Shown here: positions 20,775-29,625 of the stretch, piece by piece
Layout: each line of letters starts with the position of its first letter
Numbering within the stretch: the first letter of the stretch is position 1
Source: Clostridiaceae bacterium
GTDB lineage: Bacteria > Bacillota > Clostridia > Saccharofermentanales > DTU023
Direction: 5' to 3'
Assembly (NCBI GenBank): GCA_012799695.1
Contig: JAAZKT010000036.1
Span: forward strand, 1-36,126
DNA length: 36,126 nucleotides
Notes under the pieces: model-generated
Seen by the model: the letters and a program-made list of their open reading frames with translations, nothing else
Database searches by the model: none
Told to the model about the DNA's origin: nothing
Made by a program: the position numbers and the translations under genes

Positions 20775-21656
20775 TCACACTTTTTCCTGCGCAAATTTCC
20801 CTGCAACGCCTACAGGTCGAACAGCGAGAAAAATGAGCATCAAGCCAAAAGTCACAATAGGCGTCGAAAGGGAGCCGAGATAGTAAGTAATATAAATCTC
20901 AATCACGCCCAGAAAGATCGCCGCGATGATCGCGCCGCCGAGAGAGCCTAATCCTCCGACAACGGAAGCGACAAATCCTTTCAACATCATCTGTGAGCCG
21001 AGCGTTGGGTAGACAGAGAGCTTCATCGCGAGAAGCACGCCTGAAATACCGGCAAGAGCGCCAGCGATGGCAAATACCGTCATGATCGTGACGTCGGGGT
21101 TTACACCCATCAGTCGGCTCGTTTGCGAATTGATCGCCACGGAACGAATCGCCAGACCGATCCGCGTGCGGTTGATAAGAAGAATAAGAAACGTCAGGAT
21201 TGCCAACGACACGAACAAGATGAGCGTATCGATCGAAGAGAATCGAATTGATCCAATATAAAACGTCGTACTTGTGAAAATGGGAGGGAAGGCATAAAGA
21301 TTCTTCCCGAAGAAAATGGACAGCAGGTTAACGATCAATATAGAAATCGCAATCGATGCCAAAAAATAGTAAATAGCGGGTGACTGCTGCTTCCGTAGAC
21401 GGCGATAGGCGATCGTGTCAATAAGAAAAGATAAGGCCACTCCTGCAAATGCAGAAAACAGGAGGGTAACATAAAACGGAGGCGGAGCTGGGAAAGCGCG
21501 CTGAAAATAGTAGCCCATGTAGGCACAAGCACTGATCATACCGCCGTGCGCGAAATTACTAAACTTCAACACGCTGAATACAACAGCATAACCGACGGCA
21601 ACGAGAGCGTAGACTGCTCCCAGCGAAATTCCGCTGATGAGTAATTGTAAGTCCAT
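20775..21656 (-). CDS. livH: Branched-chain amino acid-type ABC transporter permease LivH
   Basis: LQLLISGISLGAVYALVAVGYAVVFSVLKFSNFAHGG, GLAIRSVAINSQTSRLMGVN, GLGSLGGAIIAAIFLGVIE. Confidence 0.9.
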   Translation of the reverse strand: MDLQLLISGISLGAVYALVAVGYAVVFSVLKFSNFAHGGMISACAYMGYYFQRAFPAPPPFYVTLLFSAFAGVALSFLIDTIAYRRLRKQQSPAIYYFLASIAISILIVNLLSIFFGKNLYAFPPIFTSTTFYIGSIRFSSIDTLILFVSLAILTFLILLINRTRIGLAIRSVAINSQTSRLMGVNPDVTIMTVFAIAGALAGISGVLLAMKLSVYPTLGSQMMLKGFVASVVGGLGSLGGAIIAAIFLGVIEIYITYYLGSLSTPIVTFGLMLIFLAVRPVGVAGKFAQEKV

Positions 21657-21676
21657 GCGGATCACTCCTATCAGTT

Positions 21677-21707
21677 AAAAGGGCGAGCGTTAAGCGCTCG
21701 CCCTTTT
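21677..21707 (-). terminator. Intrinsic terminator/attenuator-like hairpin between the substrate-binding protein gene and livH
   Basis: Perfect 13-bp inverted repeat AAAAGGGCGAGCG-ttaag-CGCTCGCCCTTTT with a T-tract on the minus strand. Confidence 0.8.
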
Positions 21708-21751
21708 AAATCGTTCAGCACATTAGGCTTGTAAGCTTGCGAACGGGTTTC

Positions 21752-23011
21752 TTATTTACCCGTGTAGTCTGTCGTCTTGTAGACAAGATATTCGACTTCA
21801 TTCTCAGCCGAATACGTCGCAATGTACATGCCGAGAGCGTTTGTCGGACGATGCGTCGCCGGGTCGATGGTGATGGTTTTGCCGCCGGATAACAATACGT
21901 CTTTCGTATCATTCTCGAGCAAATCTCTCACTTCCTCACCGTTCGTCGGATCCTTCGCCTTCTTCATGGCTTCATAAAGAACCATCGTCGCATCCCAGCC
22001 GAATCCGACGTTCGCAGACTGGTATTCTGTTCCTGTTTCCGCCATCTGTTTCGCAACCAGCTCCCCAATAATGCCTGTTTCCTTATCATTCATGTTGTAA
22101 TTCTGTAAGAAATAGCAACCATAGGGCGGACTGTTCTTGATGACAGTATTGAAAGGAGTATACAAGGTGTTGGCGCCGAGAATAAGTCCCGTGTATCCCG
22201 CATCGCGGAGATTGTCATACGCCGTAACCACTTGATTTCTATAGTCACAGAGAAAAACAGCGTCGGGATTGAGCGCGGCAATCTTTTGCGCCTGCGCTGA
22301 ATAATCGGTGTCAGTCCATGTGAAGTTCTCCTGCGCGAGCACTTCGCCGCCGTGGGCTTTCACGAATTCCATAAAGGGTTTCTCGTGCGCGACAGCAAAA
22401 GCGTTCGAGATGTTGAACAGAGACGCCACCTTCTTGACGTTCAATTCCGACATCGCGTAATCTGCAAGAATATAGCTCTGTGCGGCGCATGACGGTTCGG
22501 CTAGGAACATGTAGGGATACACTTCTCCCGTGTCGGGATCCGTCGTGCACAGCTCATCCATGAAATGCCCGACGATCGGTATTTTGTCCTCTGTGGCGAG
22601 GTCAACCCATGCCGATGCAGGGTTGGAAAGCGGAGGACCGATAATCGCACAGACCCCAACTTCGTCTACAAGCTCGCGATAGTTGGTCACGGCGATCTCC
22701 GTGTCGTTCTGGCAGTCGCGCGTATGCAGCACGATCGGACGACCATTCACGCCGCCGTTATCGTTGATCCACTGGACAGCGTATTTAACGCCCCACTCAT
22801 TCGGCTGTCCAGCACTGGAGGCCCCACCGCTCGTGTCCTGAATACACCCGATGATAATTGGATCCTTGTTGACAGGTTCGTCCGGCACGCTATCTGACGT
22901 ATCCGGTGCCTCTGTTTTTGATCCATCCGGAGTCTCGGGAGTCGATGGACCACATGCGACGATACCCAACAGGACGATCAGAGAGAGCAAAATTGCTAAG
23001 TACTTTTTCAT
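21752..23011 (-). CDS. Periplasmic/lipoprotein substrate-binding protein of a Liv-type ABC transporter
   Basis: Lipoprotein signal MKKYLAILLSLIVLLGIVACGPS; DPIIIGCIQDTSGGASSAGQPNEWGVKYAVQWINDNGGVNGRPI type-I periplasmic binding fold. Confidence 0.9.
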   Translation of the reverse strand: MKKYLAILLSLIVLLGIVACGPSTPETPDGSKTEAPDTSDSVPDEPVNKDPIIIGCIQDTSGGASSAGQPNEWGVKYAVQWINDNGGVNGRPIVLHTRDCQNDTEIAVTNYRELVDEVGVCAIIGPPLSNPASAWVDLATEDKIPIVGHFMDELCTTDPDTGEVYPYMFLAEPSCAAQSYILADYAMSELNVKKVASLFNISNAFAVAHEKPFMEFVKAHGGEVLAQENFTWTDTDYSAQAQKIAALNPDAVFLCDYRNQVVTAYDNLRDAGYTGLILGANTLYTPFNTVIKNSPPYGCYFLQNYNMNDKETGIIGELVAKQMAETGTEYQSANVGFGWDATMVLYEAMKKAKDPTNGEEVRDLLENDTKDVLLSGGKTITIDPATHRPTNALGMYIATYSAENEVEYLVYKTTDYTGK

Positions 23012-23091
23012 TTTTTCCTCCTAAACACATGCTTTTTTCGAGCTGAGGTCTGCTGTGAAATTGCACAATGCATGCAAAAACGCATTCTCTC

Positions 23092-23110
23092 ACCGTTTAT
23101 AGTAAACGGT
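23092..23110. promoter_or_regulatory. Candidate operator for the LacI-family regulator (perfect inverted repeat)
   Basis: ACCGTTTA-TAG-TAAACGGT, about 80 nt upstream of the substrate-binding protein start in the divergent intergenic region. Confidence 0.45.
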
Positions 23111-23228
23111 TGCTTAAACCTTTTTGTTTTCCGACTATAATTCGTGTTTTTATCGGAAAACCATCCTAATTAATGATATATTATCAATTTATTAATGTAT
23201 TTACAACAGAATCTCCGGCAAAATGCTG

Positions 23229-23242
23229 GTAAACGTTTTCTG
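23229..23242. promoter_or_regulatory. Second candidate LacI-family operator half, weaker
   Basis: GTAAACGTTTTCTG with palindromic AAACGTTT core, upstream of the AEC transporter gene. Confidence 0.3.
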
Positions 23243-23371
23243 TTTATTGCACATTTTTACAGCATGTTGTGCTATGATGGTCGGGACGGTCGTTTGTGCG
23301 AAACAGCATTTTCCACAAAAATGGGTGTAAAGGCAAACTCGTCAATAAAAAAGTAAAAAGCGGCCTGTTCA

Positions 23372-24292
23372 ATGCAACTGTCAGAATTCATCTTCTTCAT
23401 CGCTGTCATCGCGCTCGGATACGCAAGCGCTGTGTTTCGTTTGCTGGCGAAGGGAACGGAAGATGCGCTACCCAAATTGTTAATGAACATCAGCTACCCG
23501 GCGATGATTCTCGCCACTTTCACCGGCATGGATTTGGAGAAGATCGCGGGCACCGGGTTGTTTTCGGCGGTTGCGACCGCCGTGATCACCTTCGCTCTCT
23601 TTGTCACGAGCAAGTTTTTCACGGCGAAGATGGCAGAAAGCAGTCGGGCGCTGTTGAGATTCCAAAGCGGCATCGGGAATGTCGTCTATGTGGCAATCCC
23701 GTTGCTCAACGCACTGTTCGGCTCTGAATATCTCTATATCATTATGATTCATTCGGTTGTTCAAGATGTTTTCATCTGGCTTCTCTATTTCCCCATGATG
23801 GCTGGGCAAAACGCCGTTTCACTCAAAAAAAGGATTAGAGAAATTGTCGGAAACCCCTGCATGGTCGCTCTCGCGCTCGCCCTCATCTTTCAGTTGGGCG
23901 CGTTGCCGCTTCCTTCCGTCATTGTGCCGACCATTGAACGATTGGGCGGTACTGCCGCACCTCTCGCTCTTCTGTATCTCGGTTTTCTCATTCGAAAGCA
24001 CGGCATGTGGCGCTGGGTGCGCGATCGCTTTGCCATCATATACGCTACACTTAAAACAATCGCGCTACCTTTGGTTACCGTCGCGGTTCTCCTGCCCTTT
24101 ACCGATTTGAAAACTGCCATTATTCTGGGTATGCTATTCGGTGCTCCAGCCCCGATCATGTCGATCGTCTGGGCAAGTTATTACGATGGCGACGTGCCGC
24201 GCGCGATCAACAACTGCATCAGCTCAACCGTCATCTATATCGCCACAACAAGCTTTGCCGGATTTATATTGCTTCATTTCGGTATCATCTAA
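23372..24292 (+). CDS. AEC (auxin efflux carrier) family transporter
   Basis: About 10 TM segments; SYPAMILATFTGMD, FQSGIGNVVYVAIPLLNALFG, GMLFGAPAPIMSIVWASYYDGD. Confidence 0.85.
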   Translation: MQLSEFIFFIAVIALGYASAVFRLLAKGTEDALPKLLMNISYPAMILATFTGMDLEKIAGTGLFSAVATAVITFALFVTSKFFTAKMAESSRALLRFQSGIGNVVYVAIPLLNALFGSEYLYIIMIHSVVQDVFIWLLYFPMMAGQNAVSLKKRIREIVGNPCMVALALALIFQLGALPLPSVIVPTIERLGGTAAPLALLYLGFLIRKHGMWRWVRDRFAIIYATLKTIALPLVTVAVLLPFTDLKTAIILGMLFGAPAPIMSIVWASYYDGDVPRAINNCISSTVIYIATTSFAGFILLHFGII

Positions 24293-24319
24293 ATATTACT
24301 CAAAGGAATCAATCGTGCC

Positions 24320-25375
24320 ATGGAAAAGAAAAAGAAAATAAAGAGACCGACAATTCGCGACGTAGCGCTACATGCAAACGTGTCGACTGCGACTGTTTCG
24401 CGTGCGTTGAGCCAGTCATCCTATCCTATCAGCGATGAATTGCGTGAACGCGTCCTGCTTTCGGCCAAAACGCTCGGATATGCTCCCAATGCGGCAGCCC
24501 AGATGCTCCGAAAACAGACAAGCCAAGAGATAGGGCTCATCATACCGAGCATTTCCAACCCATTTTATCTACAGGCTATCAACGGTATCGATTCCGTCAT
24601 CTCTTCCTCGGGACAAATACTTGTCTTGTTAAACACACAGCATGACGTCCAGCGGGAGCGAGAATTTCTCGCGATACTCCAAAGCCGAAATGCGCTCGGC
24701 GCCATTGTCTCATCTGTCGATACCTCTCCTCGCACAATTAATCAATATGTCAGGCGAGGACTCAAAACGGTGCTGTTGGACCAACACCTGAACGGTGCCA
24801 ACTGCACAATGATCAGCACCGATATGCGTAGCAACGGAAGGTTGGCTGTCAGGCATCTGCTCGAACTTGGCCATCGGAACATCGCTTTCGCCACGACGCC
24901 TTTGAGCCGCTGGACTCGACAGGAGATATATTCCGGTTACTGTGAGACTCTTGAGGACGAAGGAATAGCGCCCAATCAAGATCTTCTTTTCATCGGCGAA
25001 GCGAATACTCAATACTATCCCAATGATGTAGAGCTGAGCGCTGGCGCCATGGCCGCGGAGCATTTCATTGAAAGACGGTGCGAGGCGACTGCCATCGTCT
25101 GCATCAACGATATGGTTGCATTTGGAGTCATCAGCACCTTGAAGAGGCACGGAATTCGCGTTCCGGAAGACATCTCCATCATTGCCTTTGACGACATCCC
25201 GCTCGCAGGCGCTTATTGCCCGCCACTCACAACTATCCGCTATCCGGCTGAGCAGATGGGTCGATTGGCAGCCATGATGCTCACGGACAGCATCTCAAAC
25301 AATACAGGGTTCGATGCGCTCGGCATTCAGCTTCTCCCTGAATTAATGATCAGACAATCGACAGCTCCCGTATAA
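24320..25375 (+). CDS. LacI-family transcriptional regulator
   Basis: HTH PTIRDVALHANVSTATVSRALSQ..LRERVLLSAKTLGYAPNAAAQMLRKQ; sugar-binding core IGLIIPSISNPFY, ISIIAFDDIPLAGAYCPPLTTI. Confidence 0.93.
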   Translation: MEKKKKIKRPTIRDVALHANVSTATVSRALSQSSYPISDELRERVLLSAKTLGYAPNAAAQMLRKQTSQEIGLIIPSISNPFYLQAINGIDSVISSSGQILVLLNTQHDVQREREFLAILQSRNALGAIVSSVDTSPRTINQYVRRGLKTVLLDQHLNGANCTMISTDMRSNGRLAVRHLLELGHRNIAFATTPLSRWTRQEIYSGYCETLEDEGIAPNQDLLFIGEANTQYYPNDVELSAGAMAAEHFIERRCEATAIVCINDMVAFGVISTLKRHGIRVPEDISIIAFDDIPLAGAYCPPLTTIRYPAEQMGRLAAMMLTDSISNNTGFDALGIQLLPELMIRQSTAPV

Positions 25376-25423
25376 GAATCACCGCGCAGCCATCTTTAAC
25401 ACCTCGCTGAGGATTCAAAGAAC

Positions 25424-25455
25424 TTCTCCTCTCTCCATGACCGGAGAGAGGAGAA
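25424..25455. terminator. Bidirectional hairpin terminator between convergent lacI-type and nrdJ genes
   Basis: 13-bp stem TTCTCCTCTCTCC-atgacc-GGAGAGAGGAGAA between two convergent genes. Confidence 0.65.
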
Positions 25456-25516
25456 AGCTTTTGTCGATATATGTTTGTTCGCTTCAGGACATCGTTATAT
25501 GCTAAATCCCCCGAAA

Positions 25517-28500
25517 TTACGAGCAGCCGGTCGTCTCACCGCAGTCGAGGCACACTTTGCAGGTGCCATTGCGGACGAGCCTTGTGCCGGAGCAATTCGC
25601 GCAGACAGAGCCGTCGTAAAGTCGTTCGCCGTTTTTGCTCGCATCGAGCGCATTCTCGTGGATAAACTCGTCCATGCTGATTTGCGTCGGCTCCACATGT
25701 TCTTCGCCGGAAAGGAGTTCGTCGCCTTCAGGTTTTACTTGGACGCGCGTATAATCTCCACCCTCAATGTCGAGCACTTTGCTGATCAGATCTGACACGG
25801 AGGTGCAGTACTTGATATACGGGTGCCGCTGTACGAAGCCGTATGGTTCGAACTTCTGGCCCCGAAGCATTTTTGCGATGGCGTCCGTCTTGATGCCGTA
25901 CTGGAGCATGACGGAAATCGTCTTGGACAAGGAGTTCAGCAAGCCCGTGATCAGTGTCCCTTCTCGATCGGTCGTCATGAAAATTTCCATGACTTTACCG
26001 TCCTCGTCTCTGTTGACAGTGATGTAGACTTTAACGTCCTCGATTTGCGCTGGGTGCGTGACGCCGCTGCGAATACCGAAAGGCTTGACACGTGCACGGA
26101 TGAGTTCGCCGCTCTCCAGTTGCTTATTGCATTGATCGAGGTCGGCTTTTACCTTCTTTGCATAAGAAAGCAAGTTGTTGTAATTCAGTTGGTCAAGCGG
26201 AACGTCCCTGCTCTCCTTGTCGGTCAGACGCAGATTCAGAGGCTGTGCGTATTTTGACCCGTCGCGATAAAGCGTAATGCCCTTGACGCCCATCATCCAA
26301 GAAGCTAGAACGACATCGGCGAAATCATCCACCGTCGCTTCATTTGGGAGATTGACAGTCTTCGAAATAGCGCCGGAAATCAGCGGGGTAATCGCCGCGA
26401 CCATGCGGACGTGTCCGAGGTAATGGATGTAACGGTCGCCCGAGCCGCACTGATTGGCCGTATCGAACACGGCGAGATGTTCGTCGCGCAGATGCGGCGC
26501 TCCCTCAATCTTGCCGTCGGCAATCATGCCGTTTCCGTCGAGTCGCATGATGTAGTCGAGGATGTCTTGGATCTCTTCATCCGAGTACCCGAGCTTTTTC
26601 AAGCCTTGTCCGATGACGGGATTGGCAAGCGTCATGTAACCGCCACCTGAGAGTTTTTTGTAGACGACGTGCGAGAAGAAAGGCTCAATGCTTGTTGCCG
26701 CGCAGTCCATCGCGAAAGAGATCGTCCCAGTAGGCGCCATGACGGAAACCTGCGCATTGCGGTAACCGTACAATTCTCCCCATGTTTCGGCGTTTTCCCA
26801 ACTTTCATTCAGCGCATCGGCAAGATTTCCGAACCCCGACGAGCGCAATAGTGCGTGATCGACGACAGGAAGTGTGTAGTAGATCTCCTCCGGCTCGTCT
26901 TTTCTGACACCCGCCGCGCGGCTGTGGTTGCGAATGACGCGGAGCATGTAAGGCTTGTTTTTCTCGTAGTGCTCGAAAGGAGCCACCTTCTGCGCCATTA
27001 AGGCGGAGACAGCATAACTTTGCCCCGTCAAAACACCGGACAGCGCGCCACCGAGCGCGCGCGCTTCATCAGAATCGTAGGGGATGCCGGCGCTCATGAA
27101 AACGGACGCTAGGTTCGCAAGCCCCAATCCCGTCGCGCGGAATCCCCAAGTTTTGCGGGCGATTGCCTCCGTCGGGAATTGACCGCCAAAGATCGACGCC
27201 TCCAACATGATCTGCGCGATCGAGATAAGATGCCTGTAACCGGCAATATCAAAGGAACCCGATTCGCTATCGTAGAAACGCAACACGTTGATCGAAGCCA
27301 AGTTGCAGCTCGTGTCATCAAGGAACGCGTATTCGCCGCATGGGTTAGTCGAATTGATTCGGTTGTGTTTCGCTCCGACTTCGCCGTCTTCACCCGCCGG
27401 GCACGTATGCCAAGCGTTAAAAGTATCGTCGAATTGCGGCGCGGGGTCGGCACACCGCCACGCGGATTGATTGAAAATCTCCCACAAATGACCGACATCC
27501 ACGTCACGGTCGACGCTCGAATCACGGCGTCCCTTAAGGCGGATTTTTGCGTTCGGGTTACGATCGAGGTCAGCCACCTTGCGCATGAATTCATCGTTGA
27601 ACCGGACCGAGTTGTTCGAGTTTTGCCCCGAGACGGTTTGGTAGGCTTCCCCGTCGATGTCCGCATCGTAACCCATCTTCGCGAGAGCGATGACCTTGTC
27701 TTCCTCGCGCGCTTTCCACGTAATAAAGCGCTCGATCTCCGGGTGATCAATGTCGAGACAAACCATCTTCGCAGCGCGACGCGTCGTACCGCCAGACTTG
27801 ATGGCACCGGCATTTCGGTCGAGACCCTTCAGGAAACTCATGAGACCCGACGAGTGACCGCCACCGGAGAGCGCTTCACCTTCAGCGCGAATCGGGGAGA
27901 AGTTCGTCCCTGTTCCGGAGCCGCCCTTGAACAATTTTGTCTCGGATACGTAAGCTTCCGAAATGGAGTGAGGCCCAAGGAGCTGATCGCAGATGGAGAG
28001 AATAAAGCAAGCGGACGCCTGTGTGCGCGTATAGTCGTCCTTAGACATGACAACCTCGCCCTTCTCCTCATCGTAGTAATAGAGCTCATTCATCCCTCCG
28101 GCAATGTCGTATTTGAGCTTGAGTCCCGTATTGAACCACTGCGGCGAGTTCGGCGCAAACATCTGCGCCAATATGGCATAAACAAGTTCATCGTAAAGGA
28201 TGACGGACTCTTCTTCATCGATCATTCCTTCGTCGACAAGCGCTTTAACCCAGAAAGAAACCATGCGATCCGCAACTTGACGCATGGACGTCTCGTATCC
28301 CGTCTCTTCCGGCACGCCGGCTTTTCTAAAATACCTCGATGCGATGATGTCGCAGGCAGTCTGCGAGTAATGGGAAGGGAATTCCAGATCCTTCATATCG
28401 GTGAGCACTCGCCCCGACTTATGATCCATCAGGTATACATCACATTTTTTCCACTCAAAGAGATCGAAGACGGAACATTTTTTGTTCTCAATGTCTTTCG

Positions 28501-28537
28501 TAAAATGACGTTTAATAACGGACGATAACACGCTCAT
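25517..28537 (-). CDS. nrdJ: Adenosylcobalamin-dependent (class II) ribonucleoside-diphosphate reductase
   Basis: FAPNSPQWFNTGL, GGSGTGTNFSPIRAEGE, NSTNPCGEYAFLDDTSCNLASINV, MAPTGTISFAMDCAATSIEP; C-terminal Zn-ribbon VCANCSGTRLVRNGTCKVCLDCGETTGCS. Confidence 0.95.
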   Translation of the reverse strand: MSVLSSVIKRHFTKDIENKKCSVFDLFEWKKCDVYLMDHKSGRVLTDMKDLEFPSHYSQTACDIIASRYFRKAGVPEETGYETSMRQVADRMVSFWVKALVDEGMIDEEESVILYDELVYAILAQMFAPNSPQWFNTGLKLKYDIAGGMNELYYYDEEKGEVVMSKDDYTRTQASACFILSICDQLLGPHSISEAYVSETKLFKGGSGTGTNFSPIRAEGEALSGGGHSSGLMSFLKGLDRNAGAIKSGGTTRRAAKMVCLDIDHPEIERFITWKAREEDKVIALAKMGYDADIDGEAYQTVSGQNSNNSVRFNDEFMRKVADLDRNPNAKIRLKGRRDSSVDRDVDVGHLWEIFNQSAWRCADPAPQFDDTFNAWHTCPAGEDGEVGAKHNRINSTNPCGEYAFLDDTSCNLASINVLRFYDSESGSFDIAGYRHLISIAQIMLEASIFGGQFPTEAIARKTWGFRATGLGLANLASVFMSAGIPYDSDEARALGGALSGVLTGQSYAVSALMAQKVAPFEHYEKNKPYMLRVIRNHSRAAGVRKDEPEEIYYTLPVVDHALLRSSGFGNLADALNESWENAETWGELYGYRNAQVSVMAPTGTISFAMDCAATSIEPFFSHVVYKKLSGGGYMTLANPVIGQGLKKLGYSDEEIQDILDYIMRLDGNGMIADGKIEGAPHLRDEHLAVFDTANQCGSGDRYIHYLGHVRMVAAITPLISGAISKTVNLPNEATVDDFADVVLASWMMGVKGITLYRDGSKYAQPLNLRLTDKESRDVPLDQLNYNNLLSYAKKVKADLDQCNKQLESGELIRARVKPFGIRSGVTHPAQIEDVKVYITVNRDEDGKVMEIFMTTDREGTLITGLLNSLSKTISVMLQYGIKTDAIAKMLRGQKFEPYGFVQRHPYIKYCTSVSDLISKVLDIEGGDYTRVQVKPEGDELLSGEEHVEPTQISMDEFIHENALDASKNGERLYDGSVCANCSGTRLVRNGTCKVCLDCGETTGCS

Positions 28538-28604
28538 CCCAACACCTTCCCTCTCTCATCCATGTAAAATGCGATCTTCTGAACGCACCGAACGATTTTG
28601 ATAT

Positions 28605-28654
28605 ACACTTCATGTAGTGTTCTGAGAACCATAATACTACCACATGTTGTGGTT
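28605..28654 (-). promoter_or_regulatory. Probable pair of NrdR boxes upstream of nrdJ
   Basis: Box 1 ACACTTCATGTAGTGT (28605-28620) and box 2 ACCACATGTTGTGGT (28639-28653), both palindromic, centres about 33-34 bp apart (three helical turns), 68-116 nt upstream of the nrdJ start. Confidence 0.65.
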
Positions 28655-28796
28655 CAATATTACAAAACGGTGACAAAGTCATTTTCTTTTCAACTCGAAA
28701 AAATCCGTCTGCTTTGCATTGGAATGAATTGTACCTAGGGAAAAGGCAACCGATAGCTCCACAAGCAACTCACAAGCCGACATCACAGCGCGCGAA

Positions 28797-28975
28797 CAGC
28801 AAAGCATCTCATTAGATACAACACGATGCCGCGCTCGATCGGCAAAGCATTTCGCTAAACGCAAAAAACGCCGCGCGACCCACACGGTTTTTCGTTAGCC
28901 GCAACAAATCACCGCCTGCCACGCAAAGTATTTCATTAGCGGCAACAAATCACCTTGCGACCCACACATACATTG
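28797..28975. repeat. Degenerate tandem repeat, period about 41 bp, about 4 copies
   Basis: Recurring TCTCATTAGATACAACACGATGCC / TTTCGCTAAACGCAAAAAACGCC / TTTCGTTAGCCGCAACAAATCACC / TTTCATTAGCGGCAACAAATCACC, plus GCGACCCACAC twice. Confidence 0.7.
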
Positions 28976-28982
28976 CATTGTG

Positions 28983-29178
28983 GAGCGCACGTTGTATTGC
29001 TTGAATCTAGTTGTATCTGCAAATTACTCGTCGTACGTTCCGTACTCCGTGCGAACCTGAGCGCACGTTGCATAGCTCGAATCAAATTTACTCGCCATGC
29101 GATCGACACTCAAGGCAATCCTGAAGCGCCACGCAAGACTTGAAGCAATCTGCATCTGCGAATTACTCGCCATGCGCC
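28983..29178. repeat. Three degenerate repeats (62-77 bp spacing); the third overlaps the 3' end and stop codon of the NifX-like gene
   Basis: GAGCGCACGTTGTATTGCTTGAATC..GCAAATTACTCGTCGTACG / GAGCGCACGTTGCATAGCTCGAATC..ATTTACTCGCCATGCG / GAAGCGCCACGCAAGACTTGAAGCAATC..GCGAATTACTCGCCATGCG. Confidence 0.75.
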
Positions 29179-29531
29179 CCACAGTCGTCGTGATGTTGAT
29201 GTTCGCTGCAAATGGAGCCCGTGGACAGAAGCGAGCCGTTCAAGTAGCCCTCAGCAGCTTCTTGAGCCGTGCCTTGGGCGCCGATGACTACTTCTATGTT
29301 TTTCTCGTTGAAAAGGTCGACAGCGCCACCACCCATGCCGCCGCTGATGATCACATCGATGCCTCGCTCCGCAAGAAAAAGCGGCAAGAAGCCGGGGCGG
29401 TGGCCCGGACTTGCGATCGTCTCGACTTTGACGATTTCCTTGTCCCTCGCATGGAAGACGATAAATGCCTCACAATGACCGAAGTGCTCGGTCACATTTC
29501 CATTATCACTTGCTACGGCGATTTTTATCAT
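29163..29531 (-). CDS. Dinitrogenase iron-molybdenum cofactor (NifX/NifB-like) domain protein
   Basis: MIKIAVASDNGNVTEHFGHCEAFIVF..VDVIISGGMGGGAVDLFNEKNIEVVIGAQG with a Cys/His-rich tail CSEHQHHDDCGAHGE. Confidence 0.88.
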   Translation of the reverse strand: MIKIAVASDNGNVTEHFGHCEAFIVFHARDKEIVKVETIASPGHRPGFLPLFLAERGIDVIISGGMGGGAVDLFNEKNIEVVIGAQGTAQEAAEGYLNGSLLSTGSICSEHQHHDDCGAHGE

Positions 29532-29625
29532 GTTGTTACCTCTCTATCAATGGTTTGCCCGTCGCTTCGTACGAATCGAGCTTTTTTCTATTACGACTGT
29601 CGTACTGTCGGTCGATCTGTCAGAT

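Noticed and set aside
27179-28528. 449-aa plus-strand ORF
   Set aside because: Exactly antisense to nrdJ, Arg/His/Val-rich shadow translation without recognisable motifs.
28797-29178. CRISPR array
   Set aside because: Repeats are degenerate, spacing is irregular and there are no unique equal-length spacers or cas genes.
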